Shown: positions 18,274 through 29,191, counted from the first letter of the stretch. The stretch is 64,000 nt of DNA from Fen-1254 sp963778945 (GCA_963778945.1 CAVZWL010000005.1:93143-157142), one strand, 5' to 3'. The notes: a model not told the origin generated them from the letters alone. Made by a program: numbers and translations.

Positions 18274-19248
18274 TTACGAGAATTCCAATTCCGATGAATC
18301 CCCGATATTTATTTTTTTATAATTTCCTCGAACGACCGCATTGTTGCCGATAATAGAGTCTTCGATGAGCGCATTCTCGACGGTCGCCCCTTCGCTGACG
18401 ATAGAGTTTCGGACGATGGAGTTGCATACGTTTGCCCCGCTTGCAATGGTAGCGAACGGCCCGATGATGGCGTTTGTAATTTTTGCTTTCGGAGAAATAA
18501 ATGCCGGCGCCTGGACAACGATACCGTCGGCCTGTTCCGGCTGGGGCTGTTTCGATAACAAATAGCGGTTGGTTGAAAGGAGCGTTTCCGGTTTGCCGCA
18601 GTCGTACCATCCGTCGATAGGAAAAGCGCGCATTTTTTCATTTCGCTCGATCATCATTTGCAGCGCGTCGGTTAACTGGAATTCGCCTTTCGTGCGTATA
18701 TCATTTTCAATCATGTATCCTAAACATTCCACGAGCAATTGAGGCTGCTTTATATAATAGAGTCCAACGATCGCCTGGTTGCTCCTGGGCGTTTCCGGCT
18801 TTTCCACCATGCGCGCGATAAATCCGTTGACAGTCTCCGCGACGCCGAATCGCCGCGGGTCTTCGACTGATTTCACTCCGATTTCAGAAAAATTACTTTG
18901 AATCATGCCTTTCAGGTCGACGTCGAAAACAGTGTCTCCAAGTATGATCAGGATCGGGTCTCTGGAAAACGTATGACGTGAAATATATATAGCATGACCG
19001 AGCCCGAGCCGTTCTTCCTGTTCAATGAAATCGACTTTAATTTTATAGGAATCCAGGATATACTCTTTGATCATTTCTCCGAGATATCCGATAATAATCG
19101 TTGCTTCGTCGAAACCGGCATCTATAATATTATCGAGAATGTGGCTGATAATCGGTTTACCGGCGACATTCAGCAGGACTTTGGGAATCGTATATGTGTG
19201 CGGACGCAGACGGCTTCCCACGCCCGCTACCGGTATAATTGCTCTCAT
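18274..19248 (-). CDS. sugar-nucleotide (NDP-glucose-type) nucleotidyltransferase with left-handed beta-helix tail
   Basis: 324 residues, intact. The N-terminal signature VAGVGSRLRPHTYTIPKVLL is the G-x-G-x-R…PK(V/P)LL pyrophosphorylase motif. ILILGDTVFD, GVAETVNGFIARMVEKP and the YDCGKPETLL segment complete the Rossmann-like nucleotidyl-transfer domain. From about residue 245 hexapeptide-like repeats (AKITNAIIGPFATIASG, NSIVRNSIVSEGATVEN) form a left-handed beta-helix. The family activates sugar-1-phosphates (glucose, mannose or similar) for surface polysaccharide or nucleotide-sugar synthesis. The exact base and sugar cannot be read out. It sits upstream of metK on the same strand. Confidence 0.83.
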   Translation of the reverse strand: MRAIIPVAGVGSRLRPHTYTIPKVLLNVAGKPIISHILDNIIDAGFDEATIIIGYLGEMIKEYILDSYKIKVDFIEQEERLGLGHAIYISRHTFSRDPILIILGDTVFDVDLKGMIQSNFSEIGVKSVEDPRRFGVAETVNGFIARMVEKPETPRSNQAIVGLYYIKQPQLLVECLGYMIENDIRTKGEFQLTDALQMMIERNEKMRAFPIDGWYDCGKPETLLSTNRYLLSKQPQPEQADGIVVQAPAFISPKAKITNAIIGPFATIASGANVCNSIVRNSIVSEGATVENALIEDSIIGNNAVVRGNYKKINIGDSSELEFS

Positions 19249-19405
19249 TTTAACGTTTCTCTTTGTGCTTTTTTACTTTGTAAAGATACATAACAATCGG
19301 AAGACAAACAATCCATAAATCATTCCTCTGAACGATCCGCCGAGAGAGAACGGCTCTATCTTGCTTCTCCAAAGTCATTTGTTTATTATATTTATGATAT
19401 CATTT

Positions 19406-20458
19406 ATGAAAACCACTCGAACATCATCCCGCAAGAAGGAACATGTAGTTCTGGCGATTAAAAAAAACGTTGCTTTCAGGGGCAAGACACCGGGATTCGA
19501 GCAATGGGATTTTCGGCATAATGCTTTGCCGGAATGCAATGAGAGCGATATCGATACTGAAACGATTTTTCTCGGCAAAAAAATCGCTCTTCCATTTATT
19601 ATCGCCAGCATGACCGGAGGCTATCGGGAAGCGCTGACGATTAATCGGCATCTGGCAGAATTTTGCGCGGAGAAGCGATTAGCAATGGGAGTGGGGAGTC
19701 AGCGCCAGGCATTGGAAAACGAGAAATTCGCGCGTTCCTTTTCCATTGTTCGAGAAGTCTCGAAGGATATTCCCGTTTTCGGCAATATCGGCGCGGCTGA
19801 AGTTGCTCGTCTCCAGGATATTGCTCCGTTTCAGCGTCTTGCGGACTTGATAGGCGCCGACGGGTTTGCCGTGCACTTGAATCCCTTGCAGGAATTTCTT
19901 CAGCCGGAAGGGAACACAAATTTTACAGGTGTTTTAAATGGTATCGAACGGCTTGTCAAGGGTTTGCCGATTCCGATTCTTGTCAAAGAAATCGGAGCGG
20001 GAATTTCCGCGAATGTCGCGCGCCGTTTGCTGGGAACCGGCGTCTCTGTGATCGATGTTGCCGGCGCGGGGGGAACGAGCTGGGCGGGCATCGAAATTAT
20101 GCGCAAGAGATCTGCATCCAGGGCAGAGTATGAATCGCTGTCGCAGGCTTTTTGGGATTGGGGAATTCCGACCGTCGATGCACTGCGCGATGTTGCACAA
20201 GTACGAAGCGAATATCCTTCGATGAAAATTATTTCTTCCGGCGGAATTTCATCCGGTCTCGATGCTGCAAAATCTATGGCTTTAGGCGCCGACTACGCCG
20301 GCATTGCACGTCCGGTTCTGAAGGCCTGGGCGGCCGGGGGGAAAAAAGGATTGCATCAATTCATAAAACATTGGGAACGGGAATTTCGCGGTGCGATGTT
20401 TTTAACGGGTTCTCAAACGATTTTTCAACTTCAACAACAATTACTGGTCTCTCGATAA
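19406..20458 (+). CDS. fni: type 2 isopentenyl-diphosphate delta-isomerase (FMN-dependent)
   Basis: About 350 residues, intact. RKKEHVVLAIKKNVAF is the N-terminal RKxxH motif. Others are PFIIASMTGGYREAL, RLAMGVGSQRQAL, HLNPLQEFLQPEG, VKEIGAGIS, DVAGAGGTSWAGIE and SSGGISSGLDAAKSMALGAD, covering the FMN and NADPH sites of the type 2 enzyme. It interconverts IPP and DMAPP; a type 2 enzyme hints at an unusual or mixed isoprenoid supply. The start is uncertain: ATG at 19406 (MKTTRTSSRKK) is chosen, with in-frame ATGs 12 and 45 bases further up and no clear Shine-Dalgarno. The prenyl synthase begins 2 bases after the stop. Confidence 0.9.
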   Translation: MKTTRTSSRKKEHVVLAIKKNVAFRGKTPGFEQWDFRHNALPECNESDIDTETIFLGKKIALPFIIASMTGGYREALTINRHLAEFCAEKRLAMGVGSQRQALENEKFARSFSIVREVSKDIPVFGNIGAAEVARLQDIAPFQRLADLIGADGFAVHLNPLQEFLQPEGNTNFTGVLNGIERLVKGLPIPILVKEIGAGISANVARRLLGTGVSVIDVAGAGGTSWAGIEIMRKRSASRAEYESLSQAFWDWGIPTVDALRDVAQVRSEYPSMKIISSGGISSGLDAAKSMALGADYAGIARPVLKAWAAGGKKGLHQFIKHWEREFRGAMFLTGSQTIFQLQQQLLVSR

Positions 20459-20460
20459 AA

Positions 20461-21451
20461 ATGGCTATGTCTTTGACTCCGGAATATCGGTACGAATATC
20501 ATAAAAAATCAGTTGAGCGCTATCTCCGCAATCACGTGGCGATCGCTCATCCGCGTTCATTATACCTGCCGTGCAAGTATATTCTTTCTGCCGGCGGAAA
20601 GCGTATTCGTCCCGTTCTGGCCCTGTTGGCCTGCGAGGCAGTCGGCGGTGCGATGGAAGATGCGCTGCCTGCAAGCGCGGCCATAGAAATATTGCATACG
20701 TTTACATTGGTTCATGACGATATTATGGATCATGCTCCTGCGCGGCGCGGGCGTTCGACCGTTCATACGAAGTGGGATGAGAGCGTCGCCCTTCTGACCG
20801 GCGACATACTGCTGGGCATCGCCTACCGGGAATTGCTTGCTACGAAATCGTCCCGGATACAGGAAATTCTCAAGGTGTTCACCGACGGGATGATCACCGT
20901 TTGCGAAGGGCAGGCTGTGGATAAAGAATTTGAAACACGGAACCGCGTTCATGTCAACGATTATCTCGGTATGATAGAAAAGAAAACCGGAAGGCTCGTT
21001 TCCGTCTCCACAGAAATCGGCGCTATGATCGGCGGCGGGTCGGCAGTGCAGGTTCAAGCAATGCGGCGGTACGGTTTCTATGTCGGCCGGGCTTTTCAGG
21101 TTCAGGACGATCTGCTGGACATCATCGCCGATGAAAAGGAATTCGGAAAAGTTATCGGCGGCGATCTGCAGGAAGGGAAGAAAACATATTTGCTTTTGGA
21201 AGCGCTTCGCCGCGCAAAAGGAAAACAGAAAAAAGCGCTCGAAGATGTATTCCATAAGCGGAAAGTTGCCCGGAGCCGGGTGGCGGAATTTCGCCGCATC
21301 TATGAAGAAACCGGAGCAATTGCCTCCGCCCAGTGCACAAATTGAAAACGATCTTCAAGCGGCCAAGGAAGAGCTTTCCGGTTTGCCGTCCAACCAGGCC
21401 CAGAAAACACTTCTTTGGTTTGCAGATAAAATGTTGAACCGGAAGTATTGA
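20461..21451 (+). CDS. polyprenyl (farnesyl/geranylgeranyl-type) diphosphate synthase, one frameshift near the C-terminus
   Basis: About 329 residues. The first aspartate-rich motif is LVHDDIMDHAPARRGRSTVH and the second is FQVQDDLLDIIADEKEFGK; GGKRIRPVLALLACEAVGG, the GKKTYLLLEALRRA segment and the all-helical pattern support the call. The direct frame ends at 21345 (…IASAQCTN). The expected C-terminal helix continues in another frame as IENDLQAAKEELSGLPSNQA…MLNRKY, ending 21451, so one base is off near 21335. The residues before the first DDxxD (I-L-H-T-F-T) do not by themselves settle the chain length. It is coupled to the IPP isomerase upstream, so both probably feed quinone or undecaprenol synthesis. 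Confidence 0.88.
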
Positions 21452-21462
21452 GGAACAGCATA

Positions 21463-21736
21463 ATGGTTCAACAGGAGGTTACAATTCTTAACCGGGCGGG
21501 CATGCATACCCGCCCCGCAGCGGCCATTGTGAAGCTTGCAGCAAAGTTTAAAGCTGAATTCTATATAGAAAAAGATAACATGGAGATTAACGGAAAAAGT
21601 ATTATCGGCGTCATGACCTTAGCGGCCGAACAAGGCGCGAAGCTTCTTCTCAAATTCGAGGGTCCGGATGAGACCGAATCGTGCCGTGCAATGGTAGAAC
21701 TCTTTCAAGAGTGGTTTTGGGGAGCCGGTGGAATAA
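21463..21736 (+). CDS. ptsH: HPr phosphocarrier protein, one frameshift near the C-terminus
   Basis: About 90 residues. The active-site His is in NRAGMHTRPAAAIVKLA and the regulatory-type serine in NGKSIIGVMTLAA. The start is ATG at 21463, 7 bases after GAGGA. Directly read, the C-terminus degenerates to WFWGAGG…; one base removed near 21705 gives the usual SGFGEPVE ending with stop at 21736. EI follows after 30 bases with its own GGAGG. The serine is present, so regulation by an HPr kinase is possible, but no hprK or EIIA/B/C gene is in the window. The phosphoryl target is therefore unknown. Confidence 0.88.
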
Positions 21737-21765
21737 TGCAAGAGATGCAGAACCGGAGGTAGAAC

Positions 21766-23525
21766 ATGGAACAAGAGCAGGCAAAAAAAGAAATACGATT
21801 TAAAGGAATACCGGCATCGCCGGGAATTGTCATCGGACCCGTGTATCATTTCCGGAAGCATGAGCCGCTGATCTTTGTCCGTACCATCGCAGATGATGAA
21901 ATGGAAAAAGAGATCGAACGTCTTTCGGCTGCCCGTACCCGCTCGCAAAAAGAACTGCAAAAAGTATTCGAGTTTGCAGAGCAGAAACTCGGCGAGGAAC
22001 AATGCAAAATTTTTGAAGCGCAAAAAATGATCCTCGAAGATGCCGTTCTTTTCGATTCCATCTTCGAGCCGAATCCGCACGGAAAAGAAAAATGCGGAAC
22101 ATCTCATGAAAGACGAGATCGAAAAATATAACCGGCTGATGGCGGCTTCCAAAGATGAATATGCACGCGAACGCGTCAACGATGTGCAGGATGTATGCAA
22201 CCGCGTTCTGCGCAATCTGGAAGAACAAAAATTAATATCAAAGATCGACGGTTCCAACGTGATCGTTTCTCATAATCTTGCCGCCGCCGATGCTCTTATT
22301 TTCAGCCGGAATGATGTGCTTGGGTATGTGACGGAACTCGGCGGGGCGACATCGCATATGGCTCTTCTTGCCCGCGCTTTGAAAATTCCCGCAGTCGTCG
22401 GTGTACACCAGATTGATGCCATGGTGCAGCCGGAAGATATGATTATTGTCGACGGTTATAACGGTGTCGTTGCGCTGAACCCGACGAAAGAGACGCTCAA
22501 ACATTTCGAAAAAAAACGGCTGGAATACGAGCGGTTCGAAAAAACTCTGGCTCCTCTGCGGGATCAGCCTGCCGAAACGCTCGATGGACATCGGGTCCAG
22601 CTTGCGGCCAATGTCGAACTTGAACAGGAACTTGAATTCATTAAAATGCAGGGAGCTGACGGAATCGGTTTGTACCGAACGGAAAGTCTGCTGCTGGGCA
22701 AGGAGGTTTTTCCTTCCGAACAGGAACAGTACGAGCAGTACCGGCGCATTGCGGAATCGCTGTATCCGAAGCAGGCGGTTATCCGGACCTTCGACATCGG
22801 AGGCGATAAATTTATGGCGCAAAGCGTCCGGGAAAACAATCCGTTTCTGGGCTGGCGCGGCATCCGCATTATGCTCGACAAACCTCAGATTTTCTTAGAT
22901 CAGCTTCGTGCAATCCTGCGTGCGAGCAATTTGAAAAATCTTCTTGTTATGTTTCCAATGGTATCGAGCATCAAAGAAGTAAAACTCGCAAAACAGCTCG
23001 TTGACCAGGCAAAAGACGATCTGCGTGCGCAAAAAATTCCCTTCGACGAACATCTGCGCCTCGGAGCGATGATCGAAGTCCCGGCTGCCGCAATTATTGC
23101 GGATCATCTTGCGCGGGAGGTGAGCTTCCTCAGTATCGGCACGAATGATTTAATTCAGTATTTGCTGGCTGTCGATCGCGGCAACGATATTGTTTCCGAT
23201 CTCTTCCAGGAATTTCATCCTGCCGTCATCCGTTTTCTCCGCCGCATTATCGAAAGGGGATCGCAGGGACATGTCTGGGTGGGGATGTGCGGCCAGATGG
23301 CGAGCGATCCGCTGGCCACTATTCTTTTGGTCGGGCTCGGGCTCGACGAGTTCAGCGTCGCACCGGCCGTTCTGCCGGAAATCAAGAAAATTATTCGATC
23401 CATCCATTTCACGGAAGCAAAGCATGTTGCCGGAATGCGTGCTGGAAATGAAGTCCGAAGACGAGATCAAAGGATTTCTCAAACGGCTCATGAAAAATAA
23501 ATTTCCCGATATTCCTATCGGGTAA
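21766..23525 (+). CDS. ptsI: PTS enzyme I (phosphoenolpyruvate-protein phosphotransferase), frame broken twice
   Basis: About 586 residues. ATG at 21766 has GGAGG six bases upstream. Conserved features are FKGIPASPGIVIGPVY, the phosphorylated-His motif LGGATSHMALLARAL, DGIGLYRTE, RTFDIGGDK, NPFLGWRGIRI, GAMIEVPAAA, FLSIGTNDLIQY and VGMCGQMASDP. One extra C near 22072 separates FDSIFE from RIRTEKKNAEHLMKDEI. One extra C near 23432 separates TEAKHVA from ECVLEMKSEDEIKGF, whose frame stops at 23525. EI takes phosphate from PEP and gives it to HPr. It is co-directional with the isomerase and Crp/Fnr genes downstream. Confidence 0.93.
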
Positions 23526-23566
23526 AACGATATCTCATCGTTATTTCTTATAGAAGATATCAAACA

Positions 23567-24622
23567 ATGACAATGGAAGATATTCGCAGTCTTGATCCCA
23601 AAGGCATGTATGACTGGATTGCCGGTTTTCCGCAGCAGGCTGAGGAAGCCGTTCGCATCGGGAAAAAAGCGGCGATTCGCCTCCACGTCAAAGGAATTCA
23701 AAACATCGTCCTGACCGGTCTTGGCGGGTCGGCGATCGGCGGCGATCTGCTGCGTTCATACCTTGCGGAAGAACTTGCAGTTCCGTTTTTTGTCAACCGC
23801 CATTATATTCTGCCGAAATTTGTCAATTCAAAAACTTTGGTCATTGTTTCCAGTTATTCCGGCAATACGGAGGAATCGATTGCCGCGCATAAGGAGGCAG
23901 TCAAGCGGAAAGCAAAAGTCCTTTGCATCAGCACGGGGGGCGAAACCGCAAAGCTTGCCGTAAAATATAAACAAGCGTGGATAAAAATACCGGGCGGTCT
24001 TTCTCCAAGAGCAGCTCTGGCGTATTCCTTCTTTCCACTCTTGGTCGCTCTTGCCCGGCTGGGCTTGATAAAATCGAAAGACCGGGATATCAAAGAAACG
24101 ATCCTTTTCCTCAAAGGTAAATCGGCTTTGTACGGCGATCCTCTAGCTCCGGGAGAATAGTCCTTTGAAAACAGCGGAACAATGGAAAGGACATCTGCCG
24201 TTTATTTATTCGCCTGCAGAGCATCTGGACGCGGTCAATCTTCGATGGCGCAGCCAGATTGCTGAAAATGCAAAACAGTTATCGCATGGATATGTTCTGC
24301 CGGAAATGAATCATAATGAACTTGTCGGCTGGAAGATTCTTCCGGACATGATGAAGCAGATTTCCGTTGTTTTCCTGAAAGACAGCGGAACCCATCCGCG
24401 CGTCGCCAGATCGCAGTCAGATTACAAAAGAAGATTGTTTCGCGATATGCCGGAACGGTGACAGAGATTGAAAGCGAGGGAAAATCCCTGTTAACACGCA
24501 TGTTTTCGCTCATCTATTTCGGAGATTGGGCTTCCTACTATTTGGCAATTTTAAATGGAGAAAACCCGGAGCCGGTTGCAGTCATCGATTATCTGAAAGG
24601 GGAATTGGCAAAAGTACAATAG
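23567..24622 (+). CDS. bifunctional phosphoglucose/phosphomannose isomerase, frame broken twice
   Basis: About 351 residues. The N-terminal SIS domain has IVLTGLGGSAIGGDLLRSYL, VIVSSYSGNTEESIAA and CISTGGETAKLA. The C-terminal half carries PEMNHNELVGW, the PGI/PMI-type catalytic E-x-x-H-N-E motif. The frame breaks near 24155 (…YGDPLAPG to …SPLKTAEQWKGHLPFIYS). It breaks again near 24405 (GTHPRVA to KKIVSRYAGTVTEIESEG), with the real stop at 24622 after …YLKGELAKVQ. It interconverts glucose-6-P, fructose-6-P and mannose-6-P, supplying glycolysis and mannose-based sugar nucleotides. This is the short (archaeal/Bacteroidota-like) type, not the long E. coli Pgi. Confidence 0.88.
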
Positions 24623-24725
24623 CAGTCTGCAACAATCTCCTTGATTCTCAAAATATGAGCCGATATATTTGAGTGATCAGGTCGGTGAAGGAGAATTCAA
24701 ACATAACAAGACGGCGCACATTATT

Positions 24726-25413
24726 ATGGATCAAGAAGAGATGCATGTTTTACGCAATGTTCCGATTTTTGCCGAACTCGAGGAACGAGAGCTTGGAAAA
24801 AATCGCCAAACTCGGGGTTCGGCAGAAATATAAAAAAGGAAATGTTGTCGTCATCGAACAGGAAAGCGGAGCGGCTCTTTTCGTCATCGTGTCGGGGAAG
24901 GTGAAGATTGTCCGGATGGATGAAGACGGCCGCGAAGTCATTCTTTCGATATTCGGTCCGGGAGAATTCTTCGGTGAGATGTCTCTCTTGGACGGAATGG
25001 CGCGGTCGGCAAGCGTCATTGCTACGGAAAAATCGGAACTTCTCATGATCCACCGAAGAGATTTTTTAGAGCTCCTTCATGAATTCCCTTCGGTTGCTAT
25101 TTCGCTTCTGGCTGAATTGGCGATGCGCTTGCGTAAAGCTGATATGCAGATCAAGAGCCTTTCGCTGAAAGATGCCGCGGGACGCGTTGCAAATGTCGTT
25201 CTGATGCTGGCGGACGATATCGGTATTTTCCGCAAAGGAAAGGTGGAGATCGAAGATTTGCCGCTGCAGCAGGATATTGCCAATATGGCAGGGACATCGC
25301 GGGAAACAGTCTCTCGCATGCTGAATATGTTCGTGGAAAAGGGGCAGATTCAACTCGACGGAAGCAAACTTACGATCAATGACTATGATGCGTTTCGCAA
25401 GGAACACGTTTGA
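24726..25413 (+). CDS. Crp/Fnr-family transcription regulator, one frameshift near the N-terminus
   Basis: About 228 residues. ATG at 24726 reads MDQEEMHVLRNVPIFAELEE, the usual Crp/Fnr start. Near 24795 the frame changes and continues SLEKIAKLGVRQKYKKGNVV. The cyclic-nucleotide-binding fold includes LFVIVSGKVKIVR and FGPGEFFGEMSLLDGMARSASV. The exact cAMP-contact Arg-Ser/Thr pair is approximated as RSAS. The C-terminal winged HTH is LPLQQDIANMAGTSRETVSR. No cysteine cluster for Fnr-type oxygen sensing is seen. Position just after HPr, EI and the sugar isomerase suggests control of carbon metabolism, but the signal is unknown. Confidence 0.88.
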
Positions 25414-25453
25414 TGTTTCCGAAGCGGTTTTATCAAAGTGATATATTGTTGAA

Positions 25454-26355
25454 GTGAAGAATGAAAACGTGTACCATGAAATGCAGAGCATAGAGAATGG
25501 GAGGGAAAACCTCTCACCCATCAATACCGCCGCTACGGCGGATCTTCATATCCATTCTTATTATTCCGACGGTGCACATAGTCCCTCTGTCGTTGTCGAT
25601 AAATGCCATGCGAAAGGGATAACCACGATTGCCCTTGCCGACCATGATCATGTCGGCGGCATTGAAGAAGCAGCCGATTATGCTCGTGACATCGGGATGG
25701 AAGTCGTACCCGCTGTAGAATTAAGTTCGATGCTCGATGGCCATGAAATTCACGTTCTTGGCTATTTTATAGATCCTTCCAGCCGGATTCTCAAAGAACG
25801 TCTGGGGTTGTTTCGGGATGCCAGACTTCGTCGGGCAGAGGGTATTGTTAAAAAATTGAATGTACTCCATATACCGCTGACAATGGAATCCGTTTTAAAA
25901 CAAACCGGCAGCGGTGCAGTCGGCCGTCCGCATATTGCCAATGCGATGGTGGATGAAGGATTTGTAGGTTCGTATCAGGCCGCGTTTTCACAATATCTTG
26001 GAAGTCATGCTCCTGCTTACGCTGAAAAATATTATCTTTCCCCCTCCGATGCAATCGAATTAATTTCATCTGCCGGAGGATTATCATTTATCGCTCATCC
26101 GGGTAAATATGCCACGGATGAGGTTGTGAGAGAATTAATGGGGTATGGACTGGACGGAATCGAAGTAGTTCATCCTTCGCATTCGGAAACACAGATGCAG
26201 ATGCTTATCGAAACCTGAGCAGTCAATATTTTCTACTCGAGAGCGGCGGATCGGATTATCACGGCGGTAAGAAGCATGACGACGAGCAGCTTGGACTTTT
26301 CAACGTATCATTACGCATTGTCGAAGAGATGCGCAGAAGACTTTATGGCCGGTAG
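25454..26355 (+). CDS. PHP-domain phosphoesterase (TrpH/RNase AM-like), one frameshift near the C-terminus
   Basis: About 300 residues. PHP motif I is ADLHIHSYYSDGAHSP, motif II IALADHDHVGG, then PAVELSS, GRPHIANAM and FIAHPGKY; these supply the His/Asp metal ligands. The family includes 3',5'-nucleoside bisphosphate phosphatases and the 5'-3' exonuclease RNase AM. The direct frame stops at 26218, but the last PHP motif ESGGSDYHGG is found in the shifted frame (RNLSSQYFLLESGGSDYHGG), which stops at 26355, three bases before ribH. A break lies near 26205. The start at GTG 25454 is uncertain; residues before DLHIHS are not conserved. Confidence 0.85.
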
Positions 26356-26358
26356 TCT

Positions 26359-26853
26359 ATGAATGTGAAAAACCGAAGAAATGAATTTTACTCGTGCGAT
26401 GCCTCAAAATTCCGGTTTGCACTTGTCGTCAGCAGGTTCCATGAAGATCTCACTGCAAAACTGCTCGAAGGAGCGGAAAGTTGTTTCCGTGCTCACCGTG
26501 TTCCGCGAAATCACCTGAAAATTGTCTATTGTCCGGGCGCATTTGAACTGCCGCAGGTTGCGAATCGGCTCGCTTCACAAAAAAAACTGGACGCTATCGT
26601 TTGTCTCGGCGCGGTCGTTCGGGGAGAGACGCCGCATTTTCAATTTGTCTCTTCTGCGGCAGCCCAGGGCATTCAGCAAGTTTCTCTCCGCTGGTCAATG
26701 CCGGTCGTTTTCGGCGTGTTGACGACGGATAGCGTAAAACAGGCAAAGGAACGATTAGGCGGGAAGCACGGCCATAAGGGATGGGACGCAGCTTTAACCG
26801 CTTTAAAAATGGCAGACCTGTTCGGATCTTCTGCATTGAAGAGGCGAAAATGA
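26359..26853 (+). CDS. ribH: 6,7-dimethyl-8-ribityllumazine synthase
   Basis: 164 residues, full length and intact. FALVVSRFHEDLTAKLLEGA, CPGAFELPQVANRL, CLGAVVRGETPHFQFV (with the catalytic His) and KHGHKGWDAALTALKMADL are the family blocks. It condenses 5-amino-6-ribitylaminouracil with dihydroxybutanone phosphate in the penultimate step of riboflavin synthesis, usually as an icosahedral or pentameric shell. Other rib genes are not in the window. Its TGA overlaps the ATG of the next gene (ATGA), so the secreted propeller protein is probably translationally coupled. Confidence 0.94.
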   Translation: MNVKNRRNEFYSCDASKFRFALVVSRFHEDLTAKLLEGAESCFRAHRVPRNHLKIVYCPGAFELPQVANRLASQKKLDAIVCLGAVVRGETPHFQFVSSAAAQGIQQVSLRWSMPVVFGVLTTDSVKQAKERLGGKHGHKGWDAALTALKMADLFGSSALKRRK

Positions 26854-29163
26854 AGAGTACGAAGAAAAATCCGCTCACTCTACTTTGTCTTTTTATCCTG
26901 ATCGGTCTTCTGTCTTTTCACGCACGAACACAAACGTGGAAAAATTATACGTGCATGAAATCGGTCGCGGCAATGACAGTCTCCAATTCGACTCTTTGGG
27001 CAGCGACGGGCGGAGGTGTTTTCAGTTATACGCCTGCAAGCGGAATCATTAAACAATATAATAATTCCGAGGGAGTCCCTTCAAATAATCTTACTGCGAT
27101 TGCCGTCGATACTGCACAGCGCATCTGGGTCGGCGGTTTGGACGGTTCAATCGGTGTGTATAACCAGGCCGGCGGCTCATGGACGGCCATCAGCGATATT
27201 AAGAATATCGATGCAACGATAAGGCCGCAAAAAAGGTATACAGGATTTTTTTATAAGCGGCGATACGATGTTCGTTGCTACGCAGTTCGGAGTTTCGGTG
27301 TTCCGGATTTCCGCCTGGAGTTTCGGTGATACGTATGCAAATTTCGGATTTTCTGCTTCACCGTCAGTAACGAAAGTTGCCGTTCAGGGCGGACGAATCT
27401 GGGTCGGGACGACATCAGGCATTGCATCGGCTTTGTTGGCTTCTCCATATCTCTCCGCGTCCGATCCGTGGACGACATACGGCCTTTCTTCCGTGCTTTC
27501 CTCATCGTCGGTTACGGCTTTGACTGTTTACAATAATACGCTCCTTGTCGGTACTTCCGCCGGCGCCGCGGCATTTGTTAATAATTCTTTTCAAACGGTC
27601 AGTGCGCTCAACGGCAAAAATATCGTTAAATTTCGGTTGTCCGACGATAAGCTAAAACTCTATGTGCTCTGCGCTCTTTCACCGGGTTTTGAAATCGATT
27701 CTCTCGCATCGCTCCAGTCTTCGGTGCAAAATATTGCATCGAATTCAATTCTCGCTGCAAACGATTTTGTCATTGCACAGGGAGCTTACACGGCTACATC
27801 GGCTTCAGGTATTGCAAGGCAGAACGGAACGGCATGGGAAACGATACTCCCCAACGGCCCGAATTCTAATGCTATGCCAAGCATTGCCATTGACTCGAGC
27901 GGCGTGCTCTGGGTCGGGACGCTTCCGAACGGAGGCGGAACCGGATTTTACCGCTTCGATCTTTCCCGCAGCGATACGGCAAGGTGGAAAATTTTTACAA
28001 GTTCTGTGTATCCCGTCATGCGTATGATACGCAATAATTCAATTTTCGACGACTATTATTGGGTTTCTCTAGGGACAAACGGAGCCGTATGGGTGAGTTC
28101 ATGGGGAGATGGAGTTTTGGAAGTGCAGGCCGATACAATCAAGCGGAAATACGATTATTATCTTAAGCCGTATCTGCCGGGTGCAACGGCAAAAGATCCG
28201 AATTATGTCGTGACAGGCGGTGTTGCGGTCGATAACGAGGGAAACACATGGATTGCCAACCGGGACGAATATTCATCGCAGAGCATTCTCAAACTTACCG
28301 GCGATTCAACCGCCATCTATTATCCTAATGCGCTCAATTCCTCGGCGGCATTGTTCCACGGCCTTGTTATCGATCAAAACGATACAAAATGGATGGCAAA
28401 TTCCGTTCCTTCCGCTACTGCTGAAAAAGGATTGTTTTATCTGAATGAAAATAATGCGATTCCCGGAACGGTCAACGGCTGGGGCTACCTCTCTACATCC
28501 GATGGGCTGCCTGACAATGCGGTACTTTCATTTGCGGTCGACCTGACTGGAAGTCTCTGGGTGGGAACGAGTCTGGGCGCAGCTATCATCTCCGATCCTT
28601 CGAACCCGAGCGGCAGCATTTCGACTGCTTACGCGCTTACGAGCCAGTTCGTGCAGTCGATTGTTGTGGATGCAATGAATAGAAAGTGGGTTGGAACTAA
28701 AGAGGGTGTCTTTTTAGTGAGTGCGGACGGAACACAGCTTCTGCAGCAGTATTCAGTCGAAAATACAGGCGGGATGCTGGCTGATGACGACGTTCGATCG
28801 ATTGCTCTCGACCAGAGAAGGGGTATAGCGTATTTTGGGACTGAGAATGGACTCTCCTCGCTCACTATCGGAGTTGTGCAAACACAGTCGGACTATACAA
28901 GTCTTAAAATTTATCCGAATCCGTTTTTGATCCCTGCCAATACTACTCTCACTATTCGTAACCTTGTTCCCAACAGTACGATTAAAATCCTGACGATAAG
29001 CGGTGTTTTAGTAGCGCAGTTCGATGCTCAAGGCGGAGGCCAGGCTACATGGGATGGAAAAAATTCCCGTGGAGCTCTCGTCCCGAGCGGCATCTACATT
29101 ATCGCTGCATTTACACAGGATAACAAAGCCGTTGCGGGAAAAGTCGCAGTCATACGTCATTAA
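26850..29163 (+). CDS. secreted beta-propeller protein with T9SS sorting domain, one frameshift
   Basis: About 770 residues. A signal peptide (LLCLFILIGLLSFHARTQ) precedes many two-component-regulator-propeller-like repeats of about 40 residues with the hallmark W(V/A)GT: LWAATGGGVFSY, IWVGGLDGSIGVY, IWVGTTSGIAS, LWVGTLPNG, LWVGTSLGAA, KWVGTKEGVF. The C-terminus (LKIYPNPFLIP… to SGIYIIAAF…GKVAVIRH) is a type A T9SS sorting domain, so the protein should cross the outer membrane and be surface-anchored or released. One A seems missing near 27216 (KNIDA to NDKAAKKVYRIFFISGD). A homologous PorZ-like function (two beta-propellers plus CTD) is possible but not proven. Confidence 0.83.
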
Positions 29164-29191
29164 AAAGAGAATGCGGTTTTTTTATTTTTCC

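Noticed and set aside
20560..21255. 231-codon minus-strand frame opposite the prenyl synthase
   Set aside because: Antisense shadow; the + strand holds both DDxxD motifs.
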